Below, piece after piece: positions 1-8,741 of a DNA stretch of 64,000 bases. This stretch comes from Malaciobacter pacificus (GTDB taxonomy: Bacteria > Campylobacterota > Campylobacteria > Campylobacterales > Arcobacteraceae): NCBI RefSeq assembly GCF_004214795.1, contig NZ_CP035928.1, positions 558,001 to 622,000 of the forward strand, written 5' to 3'. Made by a program: the position numbers and the translations under genes. Numbering within the stretch: the first letter of the stretch is position 1; every line of letters begins with the position of its first letter. Below the pieces are notes generated by a model that worked only from the letters and a program-made list of their open reading frames with translations, made no database searches and was not told where the DNA came from.

Positions 1-1527
1 CCTTTAGAAGCAACTATTATAAAAGATGGTATAAAAAAAGTTGTAGCGTTAAATAGCATAAACATTGGAGATATTGTTCAATTAAAAGCAGGGGAAAAAG
101 TTCCCGTTGATGGAAAGATAACAAAAGGTAATGCTTCATTTGATGAATCAAGTTTAACAGGTGAATCAATCCCTGTTTATAAAAATGTAGGTTCAGAGTT
201 ATATAGTGGGACAATAAATAATGATTCTTTAATTGAGTATGAAGTAACAAAAGATTTCAAAAACTCAACTTTTTCATCAATTGTTACTTTATTAGAAGAT
301 TCATTAAACTCTAAACCAAAAATTCAAAATACTGCAAATGAAATATCAAAAGGTTTTACTACAGCAATTTTATCATTATCATTATTGACTTTTTTAGTTT
401 GGTATTTTTTTGGGATTGATTTAGGTTTTGATTATGAAGGAACTAATCATTTTGAGAAATCATTTATTGTTGGAATCTCAGTGATTGTAATTGCTTGCCC
501 CTGTGCTTTAGCTTTAGCTACACCAATAGCGAGTTTAATAGGTATTTCAGAATTAGCAAAAAAAGGTTTACTATTTAAAGAAGCTAAATTTATAGAATCA
601 ATTGCAAAAAGTGATACGGTTGTTTTTGATAAAACAGGTACTTTGACAAAAGGTGAGTTATCAGTTGTAAAAATGAGAATTTTAGATGAAAATATACATA
701 AATTAAATCTATTGTACTCTTTACTAGATTCATCTTCTCATCCTATAAGTGTTTCAGTTAAAAAAGCTTTATTGAAGAAATATGATAACTTAGAGTTAAA
801 AAATTTAAATGAAGTTAAAACTATAAATGCAAAAGGTGTTACTGCAAAATATAAAAATCTAGATGATAAAGAGTTTGAACTTATTGGTGGAAATATTGAA
901 TTAATGAGAGATAATGAAATTTGGTATAAATTTGATAGTACTAGTAGTGTTTATTTATTTGCTATTAATAAAAAAGTAATTGCAACCTTTGAACTTGAAG
1001 ATGAAATTAAAGAAAATGCTCAAGATTTAATTGATTATTTAAAAGAACAAAATTTAAATATAGTAATGTTAACAGGTGATAATGAAGCAGTAGCAAAAAA
1101 AATATCGGAAAAGTTAGGTATAAAAGAGTATTATGCATCACAAACACCTATTTCAAAAGCTCAATATATAAAAGATTTAAAAGCAAAAGGTAAAACAGTT
1201 GTTATGGTTGGAGATGGATTAAATGATAGTGTAGCATTAGGTAATGCTGATGTTGCAATTGCAATGGGTAATTCAGCAGATGTTTCATTATCAATTTCTG
1301 ATATAGTTTTATTAAATTCATCATTAAAATCTTTAAAAGAGTCATTTGTTTTATCTTATAGAACATACAAATTTATTAAACAGAATCTATTAATCTCTTT
1401 ACTGTATAATGTTGTAACAATACCATTTGCAATGGCTGGATTTGTTATGCCTTTAGTTGCAGCACTTTCAATGAGTTTAAGTTCACTTATTGTTGTATTA
1501 AACTCATTAAGAATAAAAATGAAATAG
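1..1527 (+). CDS. ccoI: Copper-translocating P1B-type ATPase, CcoI-like (5' end outside the window)
   Basis: Membrane ATPase that supplies copper for assembly of cbb3-type cytochrome c oxidase. The reading frame is open from base 1, so the start, any metal-binding domain and the first membrane helices lie upstream. Visible in order: actuator-domain TGES (157-168), transmembrane metal motif CPC (496-504), phosphorylation motif DKTGT (from 628), SSHP of the nucleotide domain, hinge GDGLND, and two C-terminal helices. CPC places it in the Cu(+) group. CcoI rather than CopA is inferred because ccoS follows 11 bp later. Family knowledge: ccoI and ccoS commonly sit together in Campylobacterota. Confidence 0.9.
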   Translation, partial: PLEATIIKDGIKKVVALNSINIGDIVQLKAGEKVPVDGKITKGNASFDESSLTGESIPVYKNVGSELYSGTINNDSLIEYEVTKDFKNSTFSSIVTLLEDSLNSKPKIQNTANEISKGFTTAILSLSLLTFLVWYFFGIDLGFDYEGTNHFEKSFIVGISVIVIACPCALALATPIASLIGISELAKKGLLFKEAKFIESIAKSDTVVFDKTGTLTKGELSVVKMRILDENIHKLNLLYSLLDSSSHPISVSVKKALLKKYDNLELKNLNEVKTINAKGVTAKYKNLDDKEFELIGGNIELMRDNEIWYKFDSTSSVYLFAINKKVIATFELEDEIKENAQDLIDYLKEQNLNIVMLTGDNEAVAKKISEKLGIKEYYASQTPISKAQYIKDLKAKGKTVVMVGDGLNDSVALGNADVAIAMGNSADVSLSISDIVLLNSSLKSLKESFVLSYRTYKFIKQNLLISLLYNVVTIPFAMAGFVMPLVAALSMSLSSLIVVLNSLRIKMK

Positions 1528-1538
1528 GATGAAAATAT

Positions 1539-1781
1539 ATGATAAATGATACCTTATTTTTAATGTTGATTGTTGGGCTGATTATCACAGCTGCATTACT
1601 TTTGCTTTTTATTTGGGGTGCTAAAACGGGGCAGTTTGATGATTCAAATAAAATGGTTGATGGATTGCTTTTTGATAGTGTTGAAGATTTAAATGACGCC
1701 ATAGAAAAAGAGAAAAAATTAAAAGAGGCTAAAGAATTAAAGTCTAAAAATAAAAATAGTGAAGAAATAAAAAAAGCTTAA
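1539..1781 (+). CDS. ccoS: cbb3-type oxidase assembly protein CcoS
   Basis: Small membrane protein (80 aa) needed to make active cbb3 oxidase. One N-terminal transmembrane helix (about residues 7-29) is followed by the diagnostic WGAKTGQFDD segment and a charged, lysine/glutamate-rich tail. The start follows AGGATG at a normal distance. It lies 11 bp after ccoI in the same direction, so the two are probably cotranscribed and end at the terminator at 1771-1803. The tail is somewhat longer than in short CcoS proteins. Confidence 0.9.
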   Translation: MINDTLFLMLIVGLIITAALLLLFIWGAKTGQFDDSNKMVDGLLFDSVEDLNDAIEKEKKLKEAKELKSKNKNSEEIKKA

Positions 1782-1803
1782 AGTATTAAACTTTAAGCTT
1801 TTT
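1771..1803. terminator. Bidirectional terminator between ccoS and a cytochrome c gene
   Basis: Perfect 14-bp stem (1771-1784 with 1790-1803), loop ATTAA. A-rich on one side and T-rich on the other, so it can stop transcription from both converging genes. Its left arm runs into the ccoS stop codon. Confidence 0.85.
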
Positions 1804-1823
1804 GAAAAGTACGTAAATAAAAA

Positions 1824-2117
1824 TTATTTACCGATGTACTCTGCTAATTCTTTGATTTGCTCATCAGACAGTCTTGCAACTTGACCTTTCATAAGCATTT
1901 TCATTTTACCAGCATTAGCATAGTTTCCAGCTTTGTAACCATTTAAAGCTTCAATAACTTGAGCTTTAGTTAAATCTGCAGGGATATGTGATTTTCCACC
2001 AGTAGTAGTGTTCATTTCACCTTTAGCTCCATGACAACCTTTACATGTATTGTAAGAAGCTGGTGCAGCGAAAGCACATGATGCAGCGATAACTGTAGTT
2101 AATACAAGTTTTTTCAT
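1824..2117 (-). CDS. Periplasmic monohaem cytochrome c (c553 type)
   Basis: 97-aa secreted electron carrier. It has a signal peptide ending near AFA (residues 15-17), one haem motif CKGCH at about residues 25-29, a Met-rich segment (KMKMLMKG) that should provide the axial methionine, and a closing helix LAEYIGK typical of class I c-type cytochromes. Likely role: electron transfer between periplasmic dehydrogenases or the bc1 complex and cbb3 oxidase. It is monocistronic, with a good Shine-Dalgarno (AAGGAGAAC) before ATG. The exact donor and acceptor cannot be read from sequence. Confidence 0.9.
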   Translation of the reverse strand: MKKLVLTTVIAASCAFAAPASYNTCKGCHGAKGEMNTTTGGKSHIPADLTKAQVIEALNGYKAGNYANAGKMKMLMKGQVARLSDEQIKELAEYIGK

Positions 2118-2241
2118 TTTGTTCTCCTTAAATTTTGAAAAAATATTTTAGCTATTTTTTCTTTTGCTTAGCTTAATATTTTAAATTAAACTTTTTAGCT
2201 TTTAAAAGTATGCGTATTTATTGTAAAATAATTGTGAAATT

Positions 2242-4089
2242 TTATATTTTTATTGGTAAATATATTATGAACTCTGCTCCATAATAATTATTTTTATTAT
2301 AAGTAAAGTTCGAATTCTTTACAATCAATTTCCCTTTCATATGTTTTGTAATAATTTCATTTGACATAAATAAGCCAATTCCTGTTCCTTTACTTTTATG
2401 TTTAGTAGTAAAATATGGTTGGAATATTTTATCTATAATTTTTTCATTTACTCCATGGGCATTATCTTTTATAGATATCACAAGATTATTTTGTTTTTGA
2501 TATAGTTTAATTATTATTAATCTATCTTCATTATCACTAATATTTTGTATTAGTGCATCTTTTGCATTATTAATGATATTTAATATTACTTGAATGAATT
2601 CATTTTTAAAAGAGTTTACGTCTAATTTTTCATAATCTTTTTTTATTTGTATATTGTAATAGGGATTTGAATCAATATTTGCTAAAAATATCGCCTCATC
2701 AATACTTTTCCCTATATCAAAAAACTCTCTTGTATTAGATGGTTTAAAAAAGTTTCTAAAAACCTCAATTGTATTAGATAAATATTTTGTACTTTCAAGA
2801 ATTTTGTCTATGGATTTTAATTCTTGATCTATATCTATTATATCGAATTGCCTATTCATTTTTATTCCACTAGCACTTGTAGATATTACACTTAAAGGTT
2901 GTCTCCATTGATGGGCTATATTTTGAATCATATCTCCAAGTGCAGCCATTTTACTTTGTTGAATTAGTATTTTTTCTGTTTTATCTTTTGCATTTCTTTC
3001 ATTTATAATATCTTCATTTTTAACTTTTAACTTATTAATTAATCTTTTTCTGGAAATACTAAGATAGATTGTGAATATTAAAAATAGAACTAATATTATA
3101 AAAAGAAGAACTATTAAAATAATTTCTTTTTTATACTTTAATAACAATGAAATTTTTGATTCTAAGTTTATTATCTCAGCACTTTGTATTTTAGGAATAG
3201 AGAGGTTAAATTCCTTCAGTTTTTTATTATCTAAAATTGTTTTTGAAACTTTATAAGAGTTTTTTCTATTATTTAATAAATCATTTATAGCTTTAATAGA
3301 CTCTTTTGAAAGTAATTTACTATATAAGATATTACCACCTACTATTCCATTATTTAAATAAGTGGAATAAATTGAATAGATAGGTATTTTTGACTTTTCT
3401 GAGATTTTATTAAGAACATCTTGTGATTTAAAGATATTTCCTAATGGTTCTTTAAAATATGATAAATAAAATATGAAAGTATGACTATCTATTTTTGATG
3501 TAATATCTATTATTTCATTTAGTGGTAAATTACTTAAGTCTCTAATATTCAGATCTTTTTTTATATTTTCTATTTGCTTTTGTAAATTTATATGCTCTTC
3601 TTGATCTATAAGTATCATATTATTTGCATTAGGATTTTGGTCAATTGCTAACATTAAACTATTATATATATTTGTTGTGTTTGTTATATTAATTGTATTT
3701 GAAAAGTTTGAACTTTTTTTTTCATTGGTGTAGTAAACATAAGGTATATTTGAAAAAAGTTTAAGTCCATATTTTTGCATGAAATAAAAAGCTGGATTTG
3801 ATTCAGTTATTACACCATCTATTTTTATTGAGCTGTATTTATCTTTTATATATTCATAAAAATATTCATAATTAGAAGTTCGATTTATAAGTGAGTCTAA
3901 ATTCTCTTTATAAATATTTAAATTCTTGTGCTCTTTTTGAACTTCAAGTATTCCTTTTGTGTAGTCTATATCCCAAGGATAAGAGCTACTATAACTAGTA
4001 ATTATTAAAATATTTTTTTTTGTTTCTTGCGCGTTTATGAATGAAGTAAATAAAAATATAAAAAAGATTATTTTTATTATTTGTATCAT
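2242..4089 (-). CDS. Sensor histidine kinase with periplasmic ABC-substrate-binding-like domain
   Basis: 615-aa membrane kinase. I start it at 4089 (MIQIIKIIFF), because AAGGAAAG lies 5 bp before that ATG and a signal peptide ending INA follows directly; an in-frame ATG 60 bp upstream lacks these. Residues about 25-310 are a periplasmic region opening NILIITSYSSSYPWD, like the ABC-transporter substrate-binding type of sensor. A transmembrane helix (about 325-345) and a coiled linker follow. The H-box reads NIAHQWRQPLS, and the ATP-binding domain has the N box (NIINNAKDAL) and GTGIGLF. No response regulator is adjacent, so the ligand and output are unknown. Confidence 0.85.
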   Translation of the reverse strand: MIQIIKIIFFIFLFTSFINAQETKKNILIITSYSSSYPWDIDYTKGILEVQKEHKNLNIYKENLDSLINRTSNYEYFYEYIKDKYSSIKIDGVITESNPAFYFMQKYGLKLFSNIPYVYYTNEKKSSNFSNTINITNTTNIYNSLMLAIDQNPNANNMILIDQEEHINLQKQIENIKKDLNIRDLSNLPLNEIIDITSKIDSHTFIFYLSYFKEPLGNIFKSQDVLNKISEKSKIPIYSIYSTYLNNGIVGGNILYSKLLSKESIKAINDLLNNRKNSYKVSKTILDNKKLKEFNLSIPKIQSAEIINLESKISLLLKYKKEIILIVLLFIILVLFLIFTIYLSISRKRLINKLKVKNEDIINERNAKDKTEKILIQQSKMAALGDMIQNIAHQWRQPLSVISTSASGIKMNRQFDIIDIDQELKSIDKILESTKYLSNTIEVFRNFFKPSNTREFFDIGKSIDEAIFLANIDSNPYYNIQIKKDYEKLDVNSFKNEFIQVILNIINNAKDALIQNISDNEDRLIIIKLYQKQNNLVISIKDNAHGVNEKIIDKIFQPYFTTKHKSKGTGIGLFMSNEIITKHMKGKLIVKNSNFTYNKNNYYGAEFIIYLPIKI

Positions 4090-4214
4090 TTCTTTCCTTT
4101 TGATTATTATACATAAAATATAATAAATAATTAAAAAGTGATATATCAAAGTATATACTTTTACTAAAATAAAGAAAAATTTTTATACACTACACTTTTA
4201 AATAAGGTAAAAAT

Positions 4215-4808
4215 TTGGATAAAAATATAGTTTTAAAAGTAGAAGATTTAACATTTTATTATAAAAAAGAGAAACCAATTTATGAAAATTTTAATTTAAA
4301 TTTACATGAAGGTGAACTTATTACTATATTTGGAAAAAGTGGAAGTGGAAAGACAACACTTTTTGAACTTATTATTGGTACTTTAAAACCAATAAAAGGA
4401 ACTATTCAAAAAGAGAATATAAGTTTGATTTTTCAAGATCCATATAACTCTTTTCATCCAACTTATTCAATAATAGAGCAAATTAATGATGTAGTACAAA
4501 GAGATTATGAAAAAGAGTTACCAAGTTTACTAGAAAAACTTACACTACAAAAAGAACTACTATATAAAAAGCCATATGAATTAAGTGGAGGTCAGTTACA
4601 AAGATGTTCAATTTTAAGAGCACTTTTGATGAAACCAAAATTACTTTTGGTTGATGAACCAACTTCTGCACTTGATAATATAATTGCATATGATGTAATG
4701 AAATTATTGGTTTCTTTGCTTGATAATTGTGCAATTCTTTTAATAACACATGATATTGATATGGCTAAATGGTGTAGTGATAAAATTATAAGGTTAGAGG
4801 AAAAATGA
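4215..4808 (+). CDS. ABC transporter ATP-binding protein, oligopeptide/nickel subfamily
   Basis: 197-aa ATPase starting at TTG, 5 bp after AAGG. Walker A GKSGSGKTT, Q-loop FQDPYNSFHP, signature LSGGQLQR, Walker B LLLVDEP and the switch histidine ITHD are all present, so it should hydrolyse ATP. The FQDPYNSFHP segment resembles the DppF/NikE type. It is shorter than usual (about 250 aa or more) and lacks the C-terminal extension of that family. No permease or binding protein lies beside it. Its stop overlaps the hemH start (ATGA), so translation is probably coupled. The substrate is unknown. Confidence 0.8.
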   Translation: MDKNIVLKVEDLTFYYKKEKPIYENFNLNLHEGELITIFGKSGSGKTTLFELIIGTLKPIKGTIQKENISLIFQDPYNSFHPTYSIIEQINDVVQRDYEKELPSLLEKLTLQKELLYKKPYELSGGQLQRCSILRALLMKPKLLLVDEPTSALDNIIAYDVMKLLVSLLDNCAILLITHDIDMAKWCSDKIIRLEEK

Positions 4809-5746
4809 ACGAACAAAAAAAAGCATTAGTTTTACTAAATATGGGTGGAGCTAGAAATAAAGATGAGTTAAAAATGTTTTTAACAAATATGTTTAATGAT
4901 GAAAATATTTTAACAATTAATATTGATTTTATTAGAAGTTTAATAGCAAAATTTATTGTATCAAGAAGACTTGATGAAGCATGGAAAAATTATGAAGAGA
5001 TAGGAAATGCTTCTCCAATTAATCCCTTAACTGAAAAGTTAGTTGCAAAATGTAATGAAAAAATTGAAGGTTTCAAAACATATCAAGTTATGAGATATAC
5101 TCCTCCTTTTGCTGCTGAAGTTATTGAGCAAATTAAAGCAGATGGAATAACAGAGGTTGTTTTACTTCCTTTATATCCACAATACTCAACAACTACTACA
5201 AAATCATCAGTTCAGGATTTTATAGGTTGGGCTCCATATGATACATTTAAAATATCTTACTTTGAAGAGTTTTATAAAAATGATAAATTTAATGATTGTA
5301 TTGTAAATGAGATTATTAGAAATGTAGATGATAGTACACAATATAATCTAATTTTTTCAGCCCATGGTCTTCCTCAAAAAATAGTTGATAAGGGTGATCC
5401 TTATGAAGAGCAAATGAAAGAGCATGTAATAATGTTAAGAGAAAAACTTAAATTTATGGGTTATAACTTTAAGTCTGTAAACCTTGCATATCAATCAAAA
5501 GTAGGTCCTATGAAATGGCTAGAGCCTTCTCTTGATAATATGTTAACAAATTTTAAAGACCAAAAAGTAGTAATTTATCCAATTGCATTTATTGTGGATA
5601 ACTCTGAAACTGATTTTGAGCTTGATATTGAGTATAGAGAAATGGCTGAAGAAATAGGGGTGAGTGAATTTAAAGTTTGTAAATGTGTAAATGATAGTGA
5701 TGAATTTGTTGAAGCTATTAAGGATATAATCAAAGCATATATGTAG
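4805..5746 (+). CDS. hemH: Ferrochelatase
   Basis: Inserts Fe(2+) into protoporphyrin IX, the last step of haem b synthesis. 313 aa, the usual bacterial length. Visible signatures: N-terminal LLNMGGAR, the LPLYPQYS segment, and SAHGLPQK with the metal-handling histidine, followed by the downstream acidic region. It is coupled to the upstream ABC ATPase by a 4-bp ATGA overlap and is followed after 9 bp by an AMMECR1 gene. High haem demand fits the many c-type cytochromes in this window. Confidence 0.95.
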   Translation: MNEQKKALVLLNMGGARNKDELKMFLTNMFNDENILTINIDFIRSLIAKFIVSRRLDEAWKNYEEIGNASPINPLTEKLVAKCNEKIEGFKTYQVMRYTPPFAAEVIEQIKADGITEVVLLPLYPQYSTTTTKSSVQDFIGWAPYDTFKISYFEEFYKNDKFNDCIVNEIIRNVDDSTQYNLIFSAHGLPQKIVDKGDPYEEQMKEHVIMLREKLKFMGYNFKSVNLAYQSKVGPMKWLEPSLDNMLTNFKDQKVVIYPIAFIVDNSETDFELDIEYREMAEEIGVSEFKVCKCVNDSDEFVEAIKDIIKAYM

Positions 5747-5755
5747 GAGAAGTAA

Positions 5756-6301
5756 ATGGAAAATCAAATCTTATTAGATATTGTAAAAAAGTCTATAGAA
5801 AAAAAGTTTGATTCAAATATCAAAATAGATAAAGAGAAACTTTTAAGTGATTTTCCAAAACTTCAAAATCCTGGTGCAACTTTCGTAACTCTAAATTTAG
5901 ATGGAGAATTAAGAGGTTGTATTGGTTCACTTCAAGCTAAAAGAAGTTTAATAGATGACTTAATCTCAAATGCATATGCTGCAGCATTTGAAGATCCAAG
6001 ATTTTTGGAATTAACACCTAGTGAGTTTAAAAAAGTAGATATTGAGATCTCTATTTTAAGCTCACCTGTTGAAGTTCAATACTCTGATTTAAATGATTTA
6101 AAATCAAAAATAAAACCAAATATCCATGGTGTGATTTTAGAATACAATAGAAAGAGAAGCACCTTTTTACCCCAAGTTTGGGAACAGTTAGCAACTTTTG
6201 AAGAGTTTTTTTCTCATCTTATTTATAAAGGTAGTTTTGATGATAACTTATTTGACTATAATCCTAAAGTATTTGTCTATGAGGTTAAAAAAATCAAATG
6301 A
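5756..6301 (+). CDS. amrA: AMMECR1-domain protein (AmmeMemoRadiSam system protein A)
   Basis: 181-aa AMMECR1-fold protein. The family hallmark RGCIGSL is present (from about residue 53), followed by AFEDPRF and the VDIEISILS strand. Established knowledge: AMMECR1, Memo and a radical SAM protein form the widespread AmmeMemoRadiSam set, whose biochemical role is not settled. Its stop overlaps the start of the Memo gene by 4 bp (ATGA), supporting a joint function. The radical SAM partner is not in this window. Confidence 0.9.
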   Translation: MENQILLDIVKKSIEKKFDSNIKIDKEKLLSDFPKLQNPGATFVTLNLDGELRGCIGSLQAKRSLIDDLISNAYAAAFEDPRFLELTPSEFKKVDIEISILSSPVEVQYSDLNDLKSKIKPNIHGVILEYNRKRSTFLPQVWEQLATFEEFFSHLIYKGSFDDNLFDYNPKVFVYEVKKIK

Positions 6302-7083
6302 GTATTAGAAAAACAGTAGTTGCAGGAAGTTTTTATCCAAATGAAAAAGATGAGATTTTAAGATATATTAATCATTTTAATAGTTTTGAAGATACAGACG
6401 AAACATTTGAAGATATTAAAGCAATTATTGTTCCCCATGCTGGATATATTTATAGTGGATATACTGCAAATTTAGCATATAAAAAAGCAAGTTTAAAAAG
6501 CTACAAAAGAGTAGTTGTAATTGGTCCATCTCATAATGTTTATTTAAAGGGTGCGAGTGTAGCTTTGTATGATGAGTATGAAACACCTCTTGGAAATTTA
6601 TCTATTGACAAAGAGTTTAGTCAGTATTTAATAGATAAATATGACTTTTTAGATTTTAATATTGAGTGTGAATTTGAACACTCAACAGAAGTACAAGTTC
6701 CATTTATCAAACACTATTTTGGTGATGTTGAAATAGTAGAAATAATTTATGGTGAGATTGATTATAAAGAGATTTCCAAGATTATTGATGAGGTTTTAAA
6801 TAGCAGTGTTAATTTAGTAGTAATTAGCACTGACTTAAGTCATTTTTACACTTTAGAAGAGGCAAATAATTTGGATGGATTTTTTTTAAGTGCTGTTCAA
6901 AATAAGAATTTAGATTTGTTTAATTCTTGTGAAGCTTGTGGTAAAGTTGGTGTAAAGGCACTTATAAATTGGGCAATACAAAATAGATATGAATCAAAGT
7001 TACTTCATTACTGTACAAGTGCAGATGTTTCAAAAGACAAAAATAGAGTAGTTGGTTATACATCAGCTTTAATAGGAAGATAA
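6298..7083 (+). CDS. amrB: Memo-family protein (AmmeMemoRadiSam system protein B)
   Basis: 261 aa, the typical Memo length. The opening VVAGSFYP, then VPHAGYIYSG with a conserved histidine, VVIGPSHNVY, the STEVQVPF segment and STDLSHF all match the Memo fold, which resembles extradiol dioxygenases. The histidines in PHAGY, PSHN and DLSHF are the putative metal ligands. It is translationally coupled to the AMMECR1 gene and followed with no gap by a YdcF-like gene. The substrate is unknown for the whole family. Confidence 0.9.
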   Translation: MSIRKTVVAGSFYPNEKDEILRYINHFNSFEDTDETFEDIKAIIVPHAGYIYSGYTANLAYKKASLKSYKRVVVIGPSHNVYLKGASVALYDEYETPLGNLSIDKEFSQYLIDKYDFLDFNIECEFEHSTEVQVPFIKHYFGDVEIVEIIYGEIDYKEISKIIDEVLNSSVNLVVISTDLSHFYTLEEANNLDGFFLSAVQNKNLDLFNSCEACGKVGVKALINWAIQNRYESKLLHYCTSADVSKDKNRVVGYTSALIGR

Positions 7084-7827
7084 ATGTTTTTATTGAAAAA
7101 ATTTATTTCGGCATTTTTATTACCAATTCCAATTGGTATTTTTTTGCTGTTTTTGGCTTTTATTTTTTTAATTTCAAACTCATATAAAAAAGCAAAAGTT
7201 TTTTCTATCCTTGCACTTCTTTGGTTTATTTTATTATCTAATCAATTTATTTCAAATGCAATTTTGTCTCCTTTAGAAAATTCACATAAAGCCCTTTTAG
7301 AAACACCTAATGTGAATTATATTTTAGTTTTAGGTAGCGGACATAAAAGCGATGACAACATAAGTATTACTTCTCAAGTAAAAAGTACAGGAGTTAATAG
7401 ATTAGTTGAAGGTATAAGACACTACAACAAGCTAGAAAATGTAAAGTTTATAGTTTCTGGTTATAGTGGTTTTGATGAAAACTCACATGCCTCTATGCAA
7501 GAAAAACTTGCAATATCTTTAGGTGTAAACCCTAATGATATAATAAGGTTGGATACTCCAAAAGATACTTATTCAGAAGCAATTGAAGTAAAAAAAATAG
7601 TAGATAATCAAGCTTTTATTTTAGTTACAAGTGCATCTCATATGAAAAGATCAATGCTTCTTTTTCAAAAAGTTGGTTTAAACCCAATAGCTGCTCCAAC
7701 TCAAAACTTAGCTTATGAATCTGAAGGTTATTCTTCATATTTTAATTCAGAAAATCTAAGAAAAGTTGAAGTTGCAGTTCATGAGTATTTAGGTATTTTA
7801 TGGTCAAAGATAAGAGGACAAATTTGA
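7084..7827 (+). CDS. YdcF/ElyC-type DUF218 membrane protein
   Basis: 247 aa. Two N-terminal transmembrane helices (about 10-30 and 35-55) precede a DUF218 domain with the motif YILVLGSGHK, a central FIVSGYSG strand and LVTSASHMKRS near residue 180. ElyC-type members act at the inner membrane in envelope (lipid-carrier or peptidoglycan) metabolism; whether this protein does so is inference. The ATG begins 1 base after the Memo stop, so it is the last gene of the ABC-hemH-AMMECR1-Memo operon. Confidence 0.8.
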   Translation: MFLLKKFISAFLLPIPIGIFLLFLAFIFLISNSYKKAKVFSILALLWFILLSNQFISNAILSPLENSHKALLETPNVNYILVLGSGHKSDDNISITSQVKSTGVNRLVEGIRHYNKLENVKFIVSGYSGFDENSHASMQEKLAISLGVNPNDIIRLDTPKDTYSEAIEVKKIVDNQAFILVTSASHMKRSMLLFQKVGLNPIAAPTQNLAYESEGYSSYFNSENLRKVEVAVHEYLGILWSKIRGQI

Positions 7828-7880
7828 TTTTATTTTAATATTTAGATAATATTGCGACTTTGTTGCATAAAGAGGTAAAA

Positions 7881-8621
7881 TTGAAACTAATTGAAATAGA
7901 AAATCTTTCTTATAAATATCAAAAACAAAATGTTCTAGAAAATGTAAATTTATCAATAGATAATGATGATTTTTTAGCAATCATTGGACCAAATGGTGGC
8001 GGTAAATCAACTTTACTAAAACTAGTTTTAGGTTTATTAAAACCTCAAAATGGAAAAGTAAATAAAAATATCAAAAATGACAAAATAGGATATGTTCCTC
8101 AAAATACAAACTTAAATACTGACTTTCCTATTACTGCTCTTGAAGTAGTCCTAATGGGACATGTCTCAAAACAAAAAAGAATTTTTGGTTATTCAAGTCA
8201 TGATAAATCTTGTGCTATGAATTCCCTTAAACAAGTTGGAATGGAAGAGTTTGCAAATAGCAAAATCGGAGATTTAAGTGGAGGTCAGAGACAAAGAGTA
8301 TTTATAGCTCGGGCACTTTGTTCAACTCCTCAGATTTTACTACTTGATGAACCAACAGCAAGTATTGATGTAAAGGGACAAAAAGAGATTTATGAGTTAT
8401 TAAAAGAGCTTAATAAATCTATTTGTATAGTTGTTGTTAGTCATGATATTTCAGTTCTTTTAAACTATGCAAAAAATGTAGCCCATGTAAATAAAAATCT
8501 TGTGTATCACAAACTAGACCAAGTAACTAACAATGTATCAGCAAATGATGAACATCTTTGTGAAGTTGAACTTTTAGCAGCACTTGGTAAAACTCAAGTT
8601 TGTTGTAATCATGAGCATTAA
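7881..8621 (+). CDS. znuC: Zinc/manganese-type ABC transporter ATPase (ZnuC-like)
   Basis: 246 aa from the TTG at 7881, chosen because AGAGG sits 5 bases upstream; a TTG 21 bases further up has no such site. Walker A GPNGGGKST, signature LSGGQRQR, Walker B LLLDEPTAS and switch VSHD are intact. The GQRQRVFIARAL stretch and pairing with a ZnuB-type permease point to zinc or manganese uptake. The last about 25 residues are rich in His, Cys and Glu (NDEHLCEVE, CCNHEH), a possible metal-sensing tail. A binding protein (ZnuA) is not present in the window. Confidence 0.85.
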   Translation: MKLIEIENLSYKYQKQNVLENVNLSIDNDDFLAIIGPNGGGKSTLLKLVLGLLKPQNGKVNKNIKNDKIGYVPQNTNLNTDFPITALEVVLMGHVSKQKRIFGYSSHDKSCAMNSLKQVGMEEFANSKIGDLSGGQRQRVFIARALCSTPQILLLDEPTASIDVKGQKEIYELLKELNKSICIVVVSHDISVLLNYAKNVAHVNKNLVYHKLDQVTNNVSANDEHLCEVELLAALGKTQVCCNHEH

Positions 8622-8639
8622 AAGGTAACTCGTTACCTT
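8622..8639. promoter_or_regulatory. 18-bp palindrome after znuC
   Basis: AAGGTAAC-TC-GTTACCTT is a perfect 8-bp inverted repeat right after the znuC stop. It lacks a clear T-run, so it could be an mRNA stabiliser, a weak attenuator or an operator. A second imperfect hairpin follows at 8653-8690. Confidence 0.4.
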
Positions 8640-8705
8640 CTTTAGAATTTTGCTACTTTTAGATGAATTTACTTCATCGCTAAAAAGTAGTATTTAAATG
8701 ATTTG

Positions 8706-8735
8706 GTCCCTTAAAAAATGGGACATTTTTTAAGG
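8706..8735 (+). promoter_or_regulatory. Two mutually exclusive hairpins before znuB
   Basis: Hairpin A pairs GTCCC (8706-8710) with GGGAC (8720-8724) and is followed by ATTTTTT, a terminator shape. Hairpin B pairs 8709-8719 with 8725-8735 (11 bp, perfect, loop GGGAC) and covers the AAGG ribosome-binding site of znuB. The two cannot form together. This suggests attenuation or translational control of the permease. Confidence 0.5.
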
Positions 8736-8741
8736 ATATAT

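Noticed and set aside
17-250. Reverse-strand open frame of 77 codons
   Set aside because: It is antisense to the ccoI frame, whose TGES motif lies there; composition is a leucine/histidine-rich shadow.
4215-4808. Naming the ABC ATPase NikE or DppF
   Set aside because: Only subfamily resemblance is visible and no permease or binding-protein genes accompany it.
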